From the NCBI GenBank assembly GCA_014904985.1, contig MU129045.1, positions 45,920 through 109,919 on the forward strand: a stretch of 64,000 nucleotides of DNA, read 5' to 3'. This DNA is from Hydnum rufescens UP504 (Eukaryota > Basidiomycota > Agaricomycetes > Cantharellales > Hydnaceae). Positions 34,788 to 45,010 of the stretch are shown one piece after another. The position numbers and the translations under genes were made by a program. Numbering within the stretch: position 1 is the stretch's first letter; the number at the start of each line of letters is the position of its first letter. The notes under the pieces are model-generated. The model searched no databases and was not told the origin of the DNA. It saw only the letters and a list, made by a program, of their open reading frames with translations.

Positions 34788-36552
34788 TTACAAGACATCT
34801 ACTGTACAGTGCAAATGTGGTTTGTACCCCCTCGATCCAACTCCGCCACTGCCCTCCAAACCCGGTCCATTGCCTCTCCGCATATCATTCTCTACTTTCT
34901 CTGGAGAACCGAGTTTATAGCGGCCCACCACACTACCATGTTTCCGAATAAGTTTTAACATATAGGGCTGCAGTTCGGTATTCCAAGATCGGCCAATCCA
35001 GCTATGAACTTGGAATCGGACGCGCGACGGAGACGAGAAGGGACCTGGGTGGGTTCATGAAAATGACCATGGTTCATCCTAGGGTTGGAGGACATACCGT
35101 ATATCCCCAAGTGATATGAATGTGAGTGTCTGGGAGAGTCTCGACCACGGAATAGGCCAGCGCATCGTTCACTATCATCTGCCATTTCCTTTACGGTGCC
35201 TCGTACAGTTTCCCGCATGCTGGGGCGGATGGCTTCCCATGCTGCAACCCAGCCTTCCATCAAGGCGTCCCATAAGCGCCATCCATCTTCCCTCCTCTAC
35301 GCCTTTCATCGCGTCTTTGGTTGTATCTCGAACGGTATCCCGGATCGAGTTCCATATTTCGTCCCACCTCGTGTCATCTGTCATGAAACTATCGGGGCCA
35401 AGGGCCGCGAAAAGTGGAGTGGCTTGCAACATGGCATGAACCAGTGCTATACATGCGGCAGGCCAATCCCCCTTTCGACCTTTAAGGAAGTCTTGGTCTG
35501 CATAGGTCGCTGCTAGAGACTGGAAGGCATGAACATCCCCCATCGTGAGTCTAATGCTTGACAATGTACTGGTCCCGGCATTTAGTAGGCCAGCAATGAC
35601 ATCTCGACGAACAGTGTCTCGCACAGCATCCCCGATGTCATGTTTCCAGAGAGTGGTTCGGAGCGCGGAGACGTCGGAGATCTGCCAGTGCAGAGCGGAG
35701 AGTTGGCTGGAGTGCTGAGAGTAGCGTTGGTCGCAGCTTGGATCGCAGAACGGTGTACACTCTCGATCTCGCTGAAGCTCGGATCATTAGCCGCAAAGAA
35801 GCGCGTATGAGCCATTGCGGCATCGCCCAGGCTAAGCGGGCACGACGCGATACCGCGCGCTTCAGCTGTGGCTTCAACTTAAGCTGCATCGCCATGATGG
35901 TTATTACTGCTCCGTCGACCATCATATTGATCAAGGCATCCGCATACTTGGTCGATAGTGGGCCAGCCAACTTTTGAGACACCGTGCTCCACGGCGAATC
36001 GAACGGAAACGTGTGCCATGGCTCTGCGTGGCGCGCGGTGGCAACAAGGATCGTCCAAGCGAAGAAGTAGCAATTGAAGCGCTGAAGCGTGTAACGACCT
36101 GCCTTGGGATCTTTATGAATGCCAAAACAGATTTTAATGATATTCGAAAGATCCACATCACTGTCCTGACAATGCAATTCGGCCAAGCAGTGTGAGGTTT
36201 TGTCCAGGTCGGACAATGAATTAACATCCGCAATAGTGTCAATCGATTCGATCCCATTATTTTTCACAGCGCTTATGGAGTTAGTCTCATTTCCCCTCCG
36301 GTCCAAACGTAATATGGTGTCGTCGGAAAGGATGAGAACAACATACTGGTGGGTGAATGGTTCTGATTTCTCCTTACGAAGCTGAAGCGTATTGATCTTG
36401 GTGGGACGAGAGCCGAGGGAATGATGCCACTCCATAATCCGAGCGCTTTTCCAGTCTGATTTGAACTGGATACGCAAGGGACCCGCGGATCTGTCCGCCC
36501 TGGACAAATTTATAACTGCGTTAGAGACTGAAGTTGAGGCGGCAGAAGACAT
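34788..36552 (-). pseudogene. Gene X, copy C
   Basis: The N-terminal 304 codons are intact from ATG 36,552 (MSSAASTSVSNAV). They show the reference layout: a strand with His68 ('FTHQYVVLILSDDTILRLDR'), then 'SLSDLDKTSHCLAELHCQDS', and 'RYTLQRFNCYFFAWTI' with Cys161. The frame shifts at ~35,640 and continues 35,624-35,175. It shifts again near 35,200, has the conserved intron around 35,095-35,045, and ends with 'SKFIAGLAD', another shift and a stop at 34,788. It is useful as the cleanest N-terminus of the family. Confidence 0.85.
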
Positions 36553-36782
36553 GAACTAGAAAGAAGGGGTGATGGTTGGTGGCCGGATTGCTGAGTGCAT
36601 AAGTTTCGCCAGGTAGAAATAGCTGTCCAAACCGCTCCCGAATATGTTGCAAGCGAATTTCCAAATTTCACCAACACAGGCACAGGCAGAACTCTAAGGT
36701 ACTGATCACTGATTTTGAGGCCAATTTTGGCGGAAAACGTGTATGCAAATTCACAGATTCGGGGGGTAAAATCAGACTCCAT

Positions 36783-36914
36783 CCCAGTTGTCGTGTGGCT
36801 TCAGTCTCCATATATAGTAGTCAAATCCTAAATCCGAGTTTTTGATCGGAAGGATTTAGGATCTGACTACTCTATATGGAGACCAAGCGCAAAGGAAGCC
36901 ACATAGTGACTGGG
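36783..36914. repeat. Long imperfect inverted repeat (hairpin)
   Basis: The left arm (36,783-36,835) and right arm (36,851-36,914) pair through 'GTGGCTTC', 'TCTCCATATA', 'GTAGTCA' and 'ATCCTAAATCC', separated by a ~15-base loop. It lies in the 5' flank of X copy C. It could be a small fold-back element. No target duplication was identified. Confidence 0.85.
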
Positions 36915-37369
36915 AGGAAATCTGGGGTAAAATCGGCTCCAAGCACTATAACCATGAAACAGAGGTCCGGTCTGACGCACCATAGTGTGGAAGAACTAGT
37001 GCGGAGCGACTTATATTTTCACAACCAGAGAAGAGCATTTGATCAGGGCTCGCCCATCCCACCAATTCCAATACATAGACTTGAGAAATACGGAGGAGCT
37101 AGCTGTCGCGGCTAATTCCGGGAAGGGATGTTGCCTTCTATGGCAATATAAGTGATTCCCGCCAAGATACCGTTCACTTAGGGCTCCCGCAGATCGCCTA
37201 GGCTCACGGATGCATACAGCTTTATTGAATTTGCCAGTAAAATGCTAAATCGATTTTGTGCCATTACGGGCCATTGGAAACTCATTTGCAGTATACAGTA
37301 TTCTATTTCTACGTTGTGAAACTCATGCACTCTCAGCAATCCGGCCACCAACATCACCCCTTTCTACTA

Positions 37370-37668
37370 GTTCATGTCTCGTGGCTGCAACTCCAGTCTC
37401 TAACCCCGTCATTCGTGGGGCGCACATCCGTAGGTGCCATTCGCATCTAGTTTGGATCAGACTGGCGAAGCAACGGGATAATAGACTAGCATCATTCCCT
37501 GGGGCCTCGTCCCACCATGATCAACACACTTCAGGTTCGTAGACCGAGAAAAAAAGGACTGAAACATTAGTATGCTGTTCTCATCCTTTCTGACGAGTGC
37601 ATATTGCATTCTTGATTCATTGTCCGACCTGGACAAAACCTCCTGCACCCTAGCCGCATTGTATTCTC
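37370..37668 (+). pseudogene. Gene X, N-terminal fragment
   Basis: The sequence aligns with the 5' part of X ('ATGTCTCGTGGCTGCAACTC', 'GGATCAGACTGGCGAAG', 'CGTCCCACCATGATCAACAC', 'TCATTGTCCGACCTGGACAA') in plus orientation. It is heavily frameshifted and stops at the point where the Y exon 1 fragment begins. Confidence 0.6.
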
Positions 37669-37985
37669 CAGCGGTGACGAGACAAACTCATCCTCCGACT
37701 TTCCCGCGGTGCGTGGAGAGTTCGTGAATGAACGGGATCCGCAGTTGCTATCGGAGTGCTAGAGGGTAGTCGAGGAGCTGTGGCTGTGAAAGGGGGACTC
37801 GACCTAGCAGAGGCGAAAGAGGGGCCCAGGGACACGTCTGGGTGTGCGATGTCCGGCCCATCGTGGTGATCGTTTGCAGACATCGATCCTTTTCGCAAGG
37901 GCGAACTCCGGGGGCGTGGTATGTTTATTTCACATTCCCATGTAGACTCCTCGCATCTCAAACCCTGGGGAGGCGCCCACGACAT
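37669..37985 (-). pseudogene. Gene Y, first-exon fragment, module D
   Basis: 'MSANDHHDGPDIAHPDVSLG' and 'PSFASARSSPPFTATAP' match the start of Y copy A. The rest of Y is absent; the sequence switches to the X fragment at ~37,669. It keeps the module order Y - esterase - X. Confidence 0.65.
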
Positions 37986-38054
37986 TGAGGGAGCGCCACG
38001 ACCATCTGTCCCTTCAGCAGCTGGCTAGCCAAGTTGGTCACGTACAGACTTGAC

Positions 38055-38400
38055 CATGCCCGCAATCACCAGTGTTTTTGCTCATCAATATTCCCCCATT
38101 AATCGCTCCCCGCCTGGCTCGCTCCCTCTCATATCACTCTTTCCCAGCTCCCTCGTTCTTTCTGCAGAATTCAATTGGGGCTCGCCTTCATCTCATTGCG
38201 CACGAAATCTAGCGAACTTGGAGCACTCCAATTCTGATACCGCTCGAAGACTTTGAAGCCGCGTTGCCTCTTTCTACTTTCTCTTCCTGTGACACTTTCA
38301 GACGCATTTAGGACGACCCTTCGCTCTATGCTATGGCAAAGGAGGGCACTGCTACCACGGCTGGGAGGTATAGGTAAATTACCGTGATCGGTGCTTGCTG
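38055..38400 (+). pseudogene. CE16-like esterase 3' fragment, module D
   Basis: 'INRSPPGS', 'AEFNWGSPSSH' and 'GMAKEGTATTAGR'-like pieces align with esterase copy F in order but in shifting frames. Convergent with X copy D, whose stop is only ~45 bases away. Confidence 0.6.
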
Positions 38401-38443
38401 ACTATCTGGTAATTGGTGGGCATCACATGGAATGTTATGGTGC

Positions 38444-40188
38444 TTAGGAGATATCTACGGTCCGGTCCGCGTCCCTTTCCTCCAAGTCTACCACTGCCCT
38501 CCAAACCCGATCCATTGCTTCTCGCATGTCCTTCTCTACTTTTGCTGATGAACCGGGTTGATAGCGACCCACCATATCGCCATGCTCTCGGATAAGTTTC
38601 AACATATACGGCTGCAGTTCGGAATGTGCGACGTCGGCCAATGCTGCTACGAACTTGGAGTTGGACCCGCGACGGACACGCAAAGAGACCTGGTAGGCTT
38701 CATAAAAAATGATCGTGGTTCATTCTAGGTTTGGAAAACTGACCATATTTCTCACACCGATGTGAATGTGAGTGTCTGGGAGACTTTTGACCACGGCATA
38801 GGCCAGTGCATCATTTACCAAATCTGTCATTTCGTTTGCAGTGCCTCGTGCGGTGTCCCGGATTTTAGGGCGGATGACTTCCCATGCCGCAACCCACTCT
38901 TCCATCAAGGTGTTCCATAGCGTCCCCCACCTTCCCTCCACGTCTTTCATTGCCTCGTTAGCTGCTTCTCGGATGGTATCTCTAATCGAGTTCCATATCT
39001 CGTCCCACTTCGTGTCATCTGTTACGAAACCATCAGCGCCCTTGGCCGCGAAAAGTGGAACGGTTTTCATAAAGGCATGAAACATTGCGATAAATGCGGC
39101 ACGCCAATCCCCACTTGGGCGATCAAACATGTCTCGACCCGCAAAGGCCACTGCCACTGAATTGAATGCGTCCACATCCTCCATCCTGAGTGTAATGCTT
39201 GACAGTGCGTTGGTCGCGGCGTCTAGTATGCTAGCCATGACGTTACGACGAGTAGCGCCTCGCATAGCACCCCTGACGTCGTCTTTCCAGAGAGTGGTTC
39301 GGAGCGTGGAGACTCGCAGATCTGCCAATGCAGAACGGAGAGTTGGCTGGAGCGCCGAGAGTAGTGTCGATCGTAACCTGAATCGTAGAATGGTCTCTAT
39401 CTTCTGCCTCCCCGAGGTTCGGAGCATTAGCCGCAAAGTCATGCGTATGAGCCATTGTGGCATCGCCCAAGCTAAGCGAACGCGGCGCGATACGGCGTGT
39501 CGTAGCTGTGGCTTCAATTTAAGGTTCATCGTCATGATGCTTATTACACTTCCGTCGACCATCATGTTGATCAAGGCTTCCGCAAACTTCGTTGATAGTT
39601 TGTCAGCCCAAGTTTGAGAGAGCATCTTCCAGGGCGAATCGAATGGGAGGACATCCCATGGCATTGCGTGTCGCGCGGTCACCACGAGGATCGTCCAGGA
39701 GAAGAAGTAGCAATTGAAGCGCTGAAGCGTGTAACGACCTGCCCTGTCTCTGTGAATGCCAAAACAGATTTTAATGATGTCCGACAGATCCACGTCACTG
39801 TCCTGACAATACAACTCGGCCAAGCAGTGGGAGGTTTTGTCCAGGTCGGATAATGAATTAACATCCGCGATAGTGTCAATCGATTCGATCCCATCGTTTT
39901 TCACAGCGTCCATCGGGTTGGCTTCATCACCTCTCCGGTCCAAACGCAATATGCAGTCGTCGGAGAGGATGAGAGCAACATACTGGTGTTTGAGTGCATT
40001 CGATTTCTCCCTGTGAAGTTGAATTGCGTTAATCTTGGTGGACGAGGGCCAAGGGAATTATGCCAGTCCATTATCCCACTCTTTCTCCAGTCTGATCCAA
40101 ACTGGATACGAAAGGGGCCTGCGGATCTATGTCTCCTGAACGATGTGATAACTGCGTTGGAAGATGGATTTATGGCCGCGAAAGACAT
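38444..40188 (-). CDS. Gene X, copy D, best preserved (one frameshift)
   Basis: It starts MSFAAINPSSNAVITS (40,188). A single missing base near 40,038 breaks 'GPRPTKIN'; otherwise exon 1 is open to 38,744. Intron 38,690-38,743 (GTCAGT...ACCAG), then exon 2 to the stop at 38,444; about 563 residues if the lost base is an error. Features: His in 'LKHQYVALILSDDCILRL', 'RYTLQRFNCYFFSWTILVVT' with Cys, then an all-helical C-half rich in Arg and Trp ('RVRLAWAMPQWLIRMTLRLM', 'WGTLWNTLMEEWVAAWEVIR'), and 'ELQPYMLKLIREHGDMVGRY' in exon 2. No signal peptide is seen. The function is unknown. The His...NC pattern suggests an LRAT/NlpC-like fold, as an inference only. Confidence 0.8.
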
Positions 40189-40747
40189 GAACCAGTAAGA
40201 AGAGGGGTCAGAGTTGGGGAGCAGATTGCTGGGGCTGCGGGGGCAGATATACCTTTGCAAATTGCCCGCAACTGAGTTTTGAAACGATAGAAGAAAACCA
40301 TCTTAAAGGCTCCAAATCCTTACTGGCCTATTTCGACCATAGCCTCATGTGATGCGTTAGAACGGGGTCGCTGAACTGAAATGAGGGTATCACACGACAA
40401 ATTCGCCCCGGAGGGTAATTTTTTAGTTGTGACCAGTTTGTACTTCCTATATTACCTGGGCTTAGGGTCCCTTCTCAAATCTTGTCTATATCCAACATAT
40501 ATCCGATTGTTTTGGTGTTGATAGAGATCAAATATAGAGCAAGTGTATGTTTACATAAGAGAGGAGGCGATTTCCCAATAAGCTGCTGCCTTTCAGGCAA
40601 CGAAGAGCGGACGCAGCTCTTGTATCTTTCGCCTGGCCTTGGGGGTGGCTCTATGTCTCGTTGATGTTGATAAAGTTTACTCGCCAGGTATGAGGAGGCG
40701 GGCCATCATATAACATCCTGCTTACTCAGCATCCTAATTTAGACCAA
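40189..40747. other. Spacer, nothing recognised
   Basis: The 5' flank of X copy D; the part up to ~40,430 is repeated, in noisy form, at 53,130-53,350. No gene is seen. Confidence 0.45.
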
Positions 40748-41400
40748 ATGGGCCAATCATTCTCGCCAAGCCATTCAACCAGTTGCAGTCGGACTATTAG
40801 GGATGGCCGTGGGCAAGAATGCTCATGGCAGATCAATGGCTTCCTCGCCATGGCTGGCACTGGCATTGGCTTGACTCTCGCCAGTTTGGAAATTCAAACC
40901 AGATTTTCCCTTCCGAATGAACACACCGCCATTTCCGTCACGATGAATCTCTTTGTACGTCGACTTCTTCCCTATCTATGCCTAGTATTGACCCATGCGT
41001 TGCAGTTCCGAACGGCGGGTGGAACTATTGGTCTTGCTCAGCTGGCAGCAGTTTTAGAGTCCAAGGTCCGATCTTATATCAACAGATTGATCGCATCTGG
41101 GGCTGTTTCGCCTTCGGATGGACAAGCTATCATCTCTTCACTCACGTCCCTCGGTCGCGGACGCGGGGCCCAGGGCATCGAAACCCTCCCTCCTAAACTG
41201 CAAGACATTGTCCGGGCGCATATGGATATGGCACCAAGTGGGCCTTCTTTTCTCTATTGCCGTGGTGTGCGTTGGCCACTATTCCCTGTTTCTTCTTGCA
41301 TGATATCCCCGATAATGCTCCTACTAATGGCCAAGTGGAGGGAGGGAACGCTGTGGCTGCCCAAGACGTGGAAAGCCAGGCGACGAATATTGGCTGATGA
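40748..41400 (+). pseudogene. MFS transporter (DHA14-like), 3' fragment
   Basis: 'AMAGTGIGLTLASLEIQTRF' and 'NEHTAISVTMNLF' correspond to the last third of a 14-spanner drug:H+ antiporter. Intron ~40,954-41,007 (GTACGT...TTGCAG), then 'FRTAGGTIGLAQLAAVLESK' and 'SSLTSLGRGRGAQGI'. A lost base near 41,220 shifts into the frame with 'YGYGTKWAFFSLLPW' and 'FFLHDIPDNAPTNGQ', stop ~41,397. The first ten or so membrane spans are not found upstream, so this is a truncated and frameshifted relic. Confidence 0.8.
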
Positions 41401-41600
41401 TACATCACATAATGGGGTACCTAGAGGTCCTCGAATTCCCCTATGATGCCTTTCTCTCACTTACTGTACGGCATCGAGTTGCTCTTGGGAACTAGGAGGC
41501 GCCGAAGCACCCCATGATTGTTATATTGTTCAATTGTTCATATTCCCCTCTTAGCATTTATACCCATCCATACCATTGGACTCCAATTAAAAAATTTTGG

Positions 41601-41625
41601 NNNNNNNNNNNNNNNNNNNNNNNNN
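41601..41625. other. Assembly gap (25 N)
   Basis: A run of 25 N. The right flank (41,626 on) is lower-quality sequence that closely matches 53,525-53,973. Confidence 0.99.
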
Positions 41626-41689
41626 TTTCATTCCAGGCTGTTGCGTTCAGTTCGAAGGGCGCTTAACCAGCACGTTGTGAATTTCATTT

Positions 41690-42140
41690 CGACGTCCTTC
41701 CAGTCTGAGCGAAACTGCCCTAACCCAATACTTTCTTCTTCAAACACTGGTGCATTAGCTGCATCTTTCCAATTCTTCACGAACCCGACAGTCCGTACGG
41801 TTGTTTCCTGGCGGCATTTTTCACATCTTGGGATGTTGGTCCACGCTCGAAATTGTCGAGCTCGTCCCAAGTAGGTGCTCGGGAATCCGTAGATAAGGGG
41901 CATCTGTTAACCCAGGAAAGTGATTTTGAGAGCTATTTGGAGCCTAGGATCCTTTTTCAGCGTTTCTTGATGTTATTTGAAACTCACCTGCACCGTATTT
42001 AGGCGCGGTTGGACAGCTATTTCCACTTTGTGCACAAAAATCTGCAATCAACCACCACCCCTTCGTACCAGTTCATGTCTTTCGCGGTCACAAATTCATC
42101 CTCAATGCCGTTATAACCTCATCCAGGAAACGCAGATCCG
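41690..42140 (+). repeat. Direct repeat shared with 53,525-53,973
   Basis: 'GAAACTGCCCTAACCC' through 'CATCCAGGAAACGCAG' is near-identical in the two places, differing mostly by single-base indels. It is the 5' flank and first ~65 coding bases of X copies E and G. The indel-only pattern suggests the same locus read twice with errors. Confidence 0.85.
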
Positions 42141-43540
42141 TAGTCCCTCTCGCCTCCAGTTTGAATCAGACTGGCAAAACAATGGGTAATGAAGTGGCAT
42201 CCTCCAATGGCCCACGTCCTACCAAGATAATCACGCTTCAGCTTCGTAAGGAGAGGGCGGATGCGTTTGGATCGGAGGCCGATGAAGATCACCCAATGGC
42301 GCTGTGAAAAGAGATGGGTCTGAATCGGTTGACACTATTGGAGATGTTGATTCATTATCCGCCTGGACAAAACCTCGGACACCTTGGCGAAGTGCATTGC
42401 CAGGAAGCGATGTGGATCTTTCGAAATCTTAAAATCTGTTTCGGCATTCACAGAGACGACAAGGCACGACGTTACACGCTTCAGCGCTAATTGTATACTT
42501 CTTCTCCGGACGATTCTGGTGGCACCGCGCGACACGCAGTGCCATGGAAAAGCTCCATTCGATTCGCCGTGGGAAGCACTTTCTGACACCTTGGCTGACA
42601 CACTATCGACAAAGTTTGCGACGCCTTGATCATATGGTGTGGATGCCAGCAGTAATAGCCGTTATGACGATACTGCTAACTTGAAGGGACTATTGTCGCG
42701 CGCTGTGTCACGGCGTGCCCGCTTAGCCTGGCAATCCAACACCGGCTTATACGCCTTGCTTGCGCGTGATGCTCCGAACCTCCGGGGAGCCAAGAAGATA
42801 CACAAATCCTGCAATCCAGAATGCATCAGCGCTACTCTCGGCGCTTCGACCACTCTCCGTTCTGATTGCAGATCCTGCGAGCTCCACGCTGCGAACACTT
42901 TGGAAAACGATGTCGGGGATGCCATGCGAGATGCTGCCCATCGTGACGTCGGGACTAGCAATACTCGAATGCCACAGCGCGCGTTGCCAACTATTTCAGT
43001 CACGATGGAGGATGTAGATGTGCCTCATTCACTAGTAGTGGGCTTCGTGGTCGAGCCGCGCTTGAAAGTCCAAAGGGAGATTGGCGTGCTCCAATTATTG
43101 CATTGTTCAATGCCCTTATGCAAGAAATCATGTTTCTCGGACCATGCGTCGATGGTCCATACAGATATCGAAGTGGGACGAAGCGTGGAACTCGATTCGG
43201 GACACCGTTCAAGAAGCGACTAGTGAGCAATAAAAACGTGGACAGTGGATGGGGCGCTATGGGTGGCGGTGATGGGTGAGTGGGTTGTAGCATGGGAAGT
43301 CACACGGCCTATAATGCGGGAAACTGCAAGAGGCACAATAAATGCAATCTCAAGGCTTAGCGAACGATGCACTGGCCTATTCCGTGGTCAACACCTCCCA
43401 GATATCTCCGTATAGCCGTGAGGAAGAATGTAAGTGTTCCAATCCTAGGATGTAACTACGATCATTTTAATAAAATCTCGTAGGTACGCTTCTCGGCTGG
43501 TCGTGTGTTTAAGTCCAAATCCTGGCTATTGTTGGATTCA
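42077..43540 (+). pseudogene. Gene X, copy E, many single-base indels
   Basis: ATG at ~42,077 (MSFAVTNSSS) is followed by all X blocks in order, with a frame change every 50-150 bases (for example 'LLSRAVSRRARLAWQ' in place of 'LLSRAVSRRARLAWAMPNRL'). Almost all breaks are one-base losses compared with copies F and G, as in an uncorrected long read next to the gap at 41,601. The end fades at ~43,540 just after the intron. True coding status cannot be judged. Confidence 0.75.
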
Positions 43541-44284
43541 TGGCAGAGTTTTCAAACACCAGAACCTGCACACCTAAAGCGTAGCGAGCGCCTCTGAATC
43601 CTCAAGGTCAGGTCATGGTTTTGAATCCTCCAGACAGTGTGTTCTGTTGGTGAAACCTGGTAGGTGCCTGTATGATTTTCAGCCAAAATTTGTCTACACA
43701 CAACCGCTAACCCGAAGACGTGCTAGCGTTGATGGCAACCATAGGATGGAAATGATGCGGAGACTGATATGCGGAGAGGTAGCATTGAAACAAATCGGTA
43801 TTGGAGGACACTTGTCGAGAGGTCTTTAGGAGAATGGAAGAGGTGACTGTAGGGTTTGATGAGCAATGGCAATGTACCACGCTTATTATACATGGCCTCC
43901 TGTAGGTATGCATCTACAGCACAAGCTATGCAGCCAGGGTCTCGCACTGGACAAGTGAAGACCAAAACTATATCTCAAAAGTCACGAGAGGATAGTGACA
44001 TGGACGATGTCAACAACCATCGCAATGGTGAGCAGACCTTTTATGTCTTGCTGCTTAGTATAAGGATCGTGTGAGGCACAAGCCCACGAATGGCTCCGCT
44101 TGAACAGCTATCGTCTCTTACAAACGTCAGCGAGCAGATCTTGCAAGGATTCTTTACATCCTTAATGGAATGATAGCATCACAAAACATTTGCTCCCAAA
44201 ACTCTTCTTGGCAATGATAATCCCTTCCTATTATCGACACATGCCGTGCAATATCCCCACTACTGTGTACGACCTGAAAGTATC
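43541..44284. other. Unassigned insert between X-E and the esterase relic
   Basis: In module F the esterase end lies ~200 bases after X; here ~740 bases of unrelated sequence intervene. No gene or terminal repeat is visible. Confidence 0.4.
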
Positions 44285-45010
44285 AGGTCCTTAGTCGAGG
44301 ATTGTTGGGCATTAAATAGGCCCGAGTTTCCGGGCAAGGACAACGTGGACTTCTAGAAATGTGATGAGACTCAGGCTAAATGATTGAGTGCGAGAGAATG
44401 CCGCTCTCTATGACGATGAGTGCCATAACAATAATATAGCCACCAACCCACGCTAGCAGGCACAGTCTTTTTCTTTGTTTGAGCGTATATCAAACGTATG
44501 CCGATGGACAGGGATGTGAAAAGATGCCAGTCTCTGGACAATCAACTGAAAATCTGTAGTTACGAAATGAAAATAAAAATGCACTTATATGAGCAAAGAG
44601 GAAGAACCCAAACAGTGTCTCTAAGAAATCGATCGAGCTGCTCACGCAGGTAACTTTACTTCACATCTGGCCTCCAAGAAGCTAATGATTGCTATAGGAA
44701 GTTTCCGCAACGGCACATTTTGTGGAGGTTTAAGAAGAGCAGGGACCCCGAGTATTTTGCAACCACACAGAAGGAAGAAGGCAAATAAGATGATGACGCA
44801 TAGCGCAATTCAATGAATTAGAGCTGTAAGAGTATTCGACTGAATTCACCTCCATGCTGCTGTCAGAGAAGATAGACATGCAACCATCTGGGGATTGACC
44901 AATTTGGCAATCGCAGAGAACAGACCATGAGAGAGAGCTTGCAGGCTTTAGCAATCTTTTGAGAACAAAAAGTTTCGTGCACACTTTCGAGGTCTACTCT
45001 TACGCTTTCG
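44285..45010 (-). pseudogene. CE16-like esterase relic, module E
   Basis: 'CGGGCAAGGACAACGTGG' (~44,333) matches the 3' coding end of esterase copy F, and 'AAAAAGTTTCGTGCA' (~44,967) matches its VYESGAR-proximal part. The sequence between is longer and mostly diverged. Orientation and order relative to X-E match module F. Confidence 0.5.
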
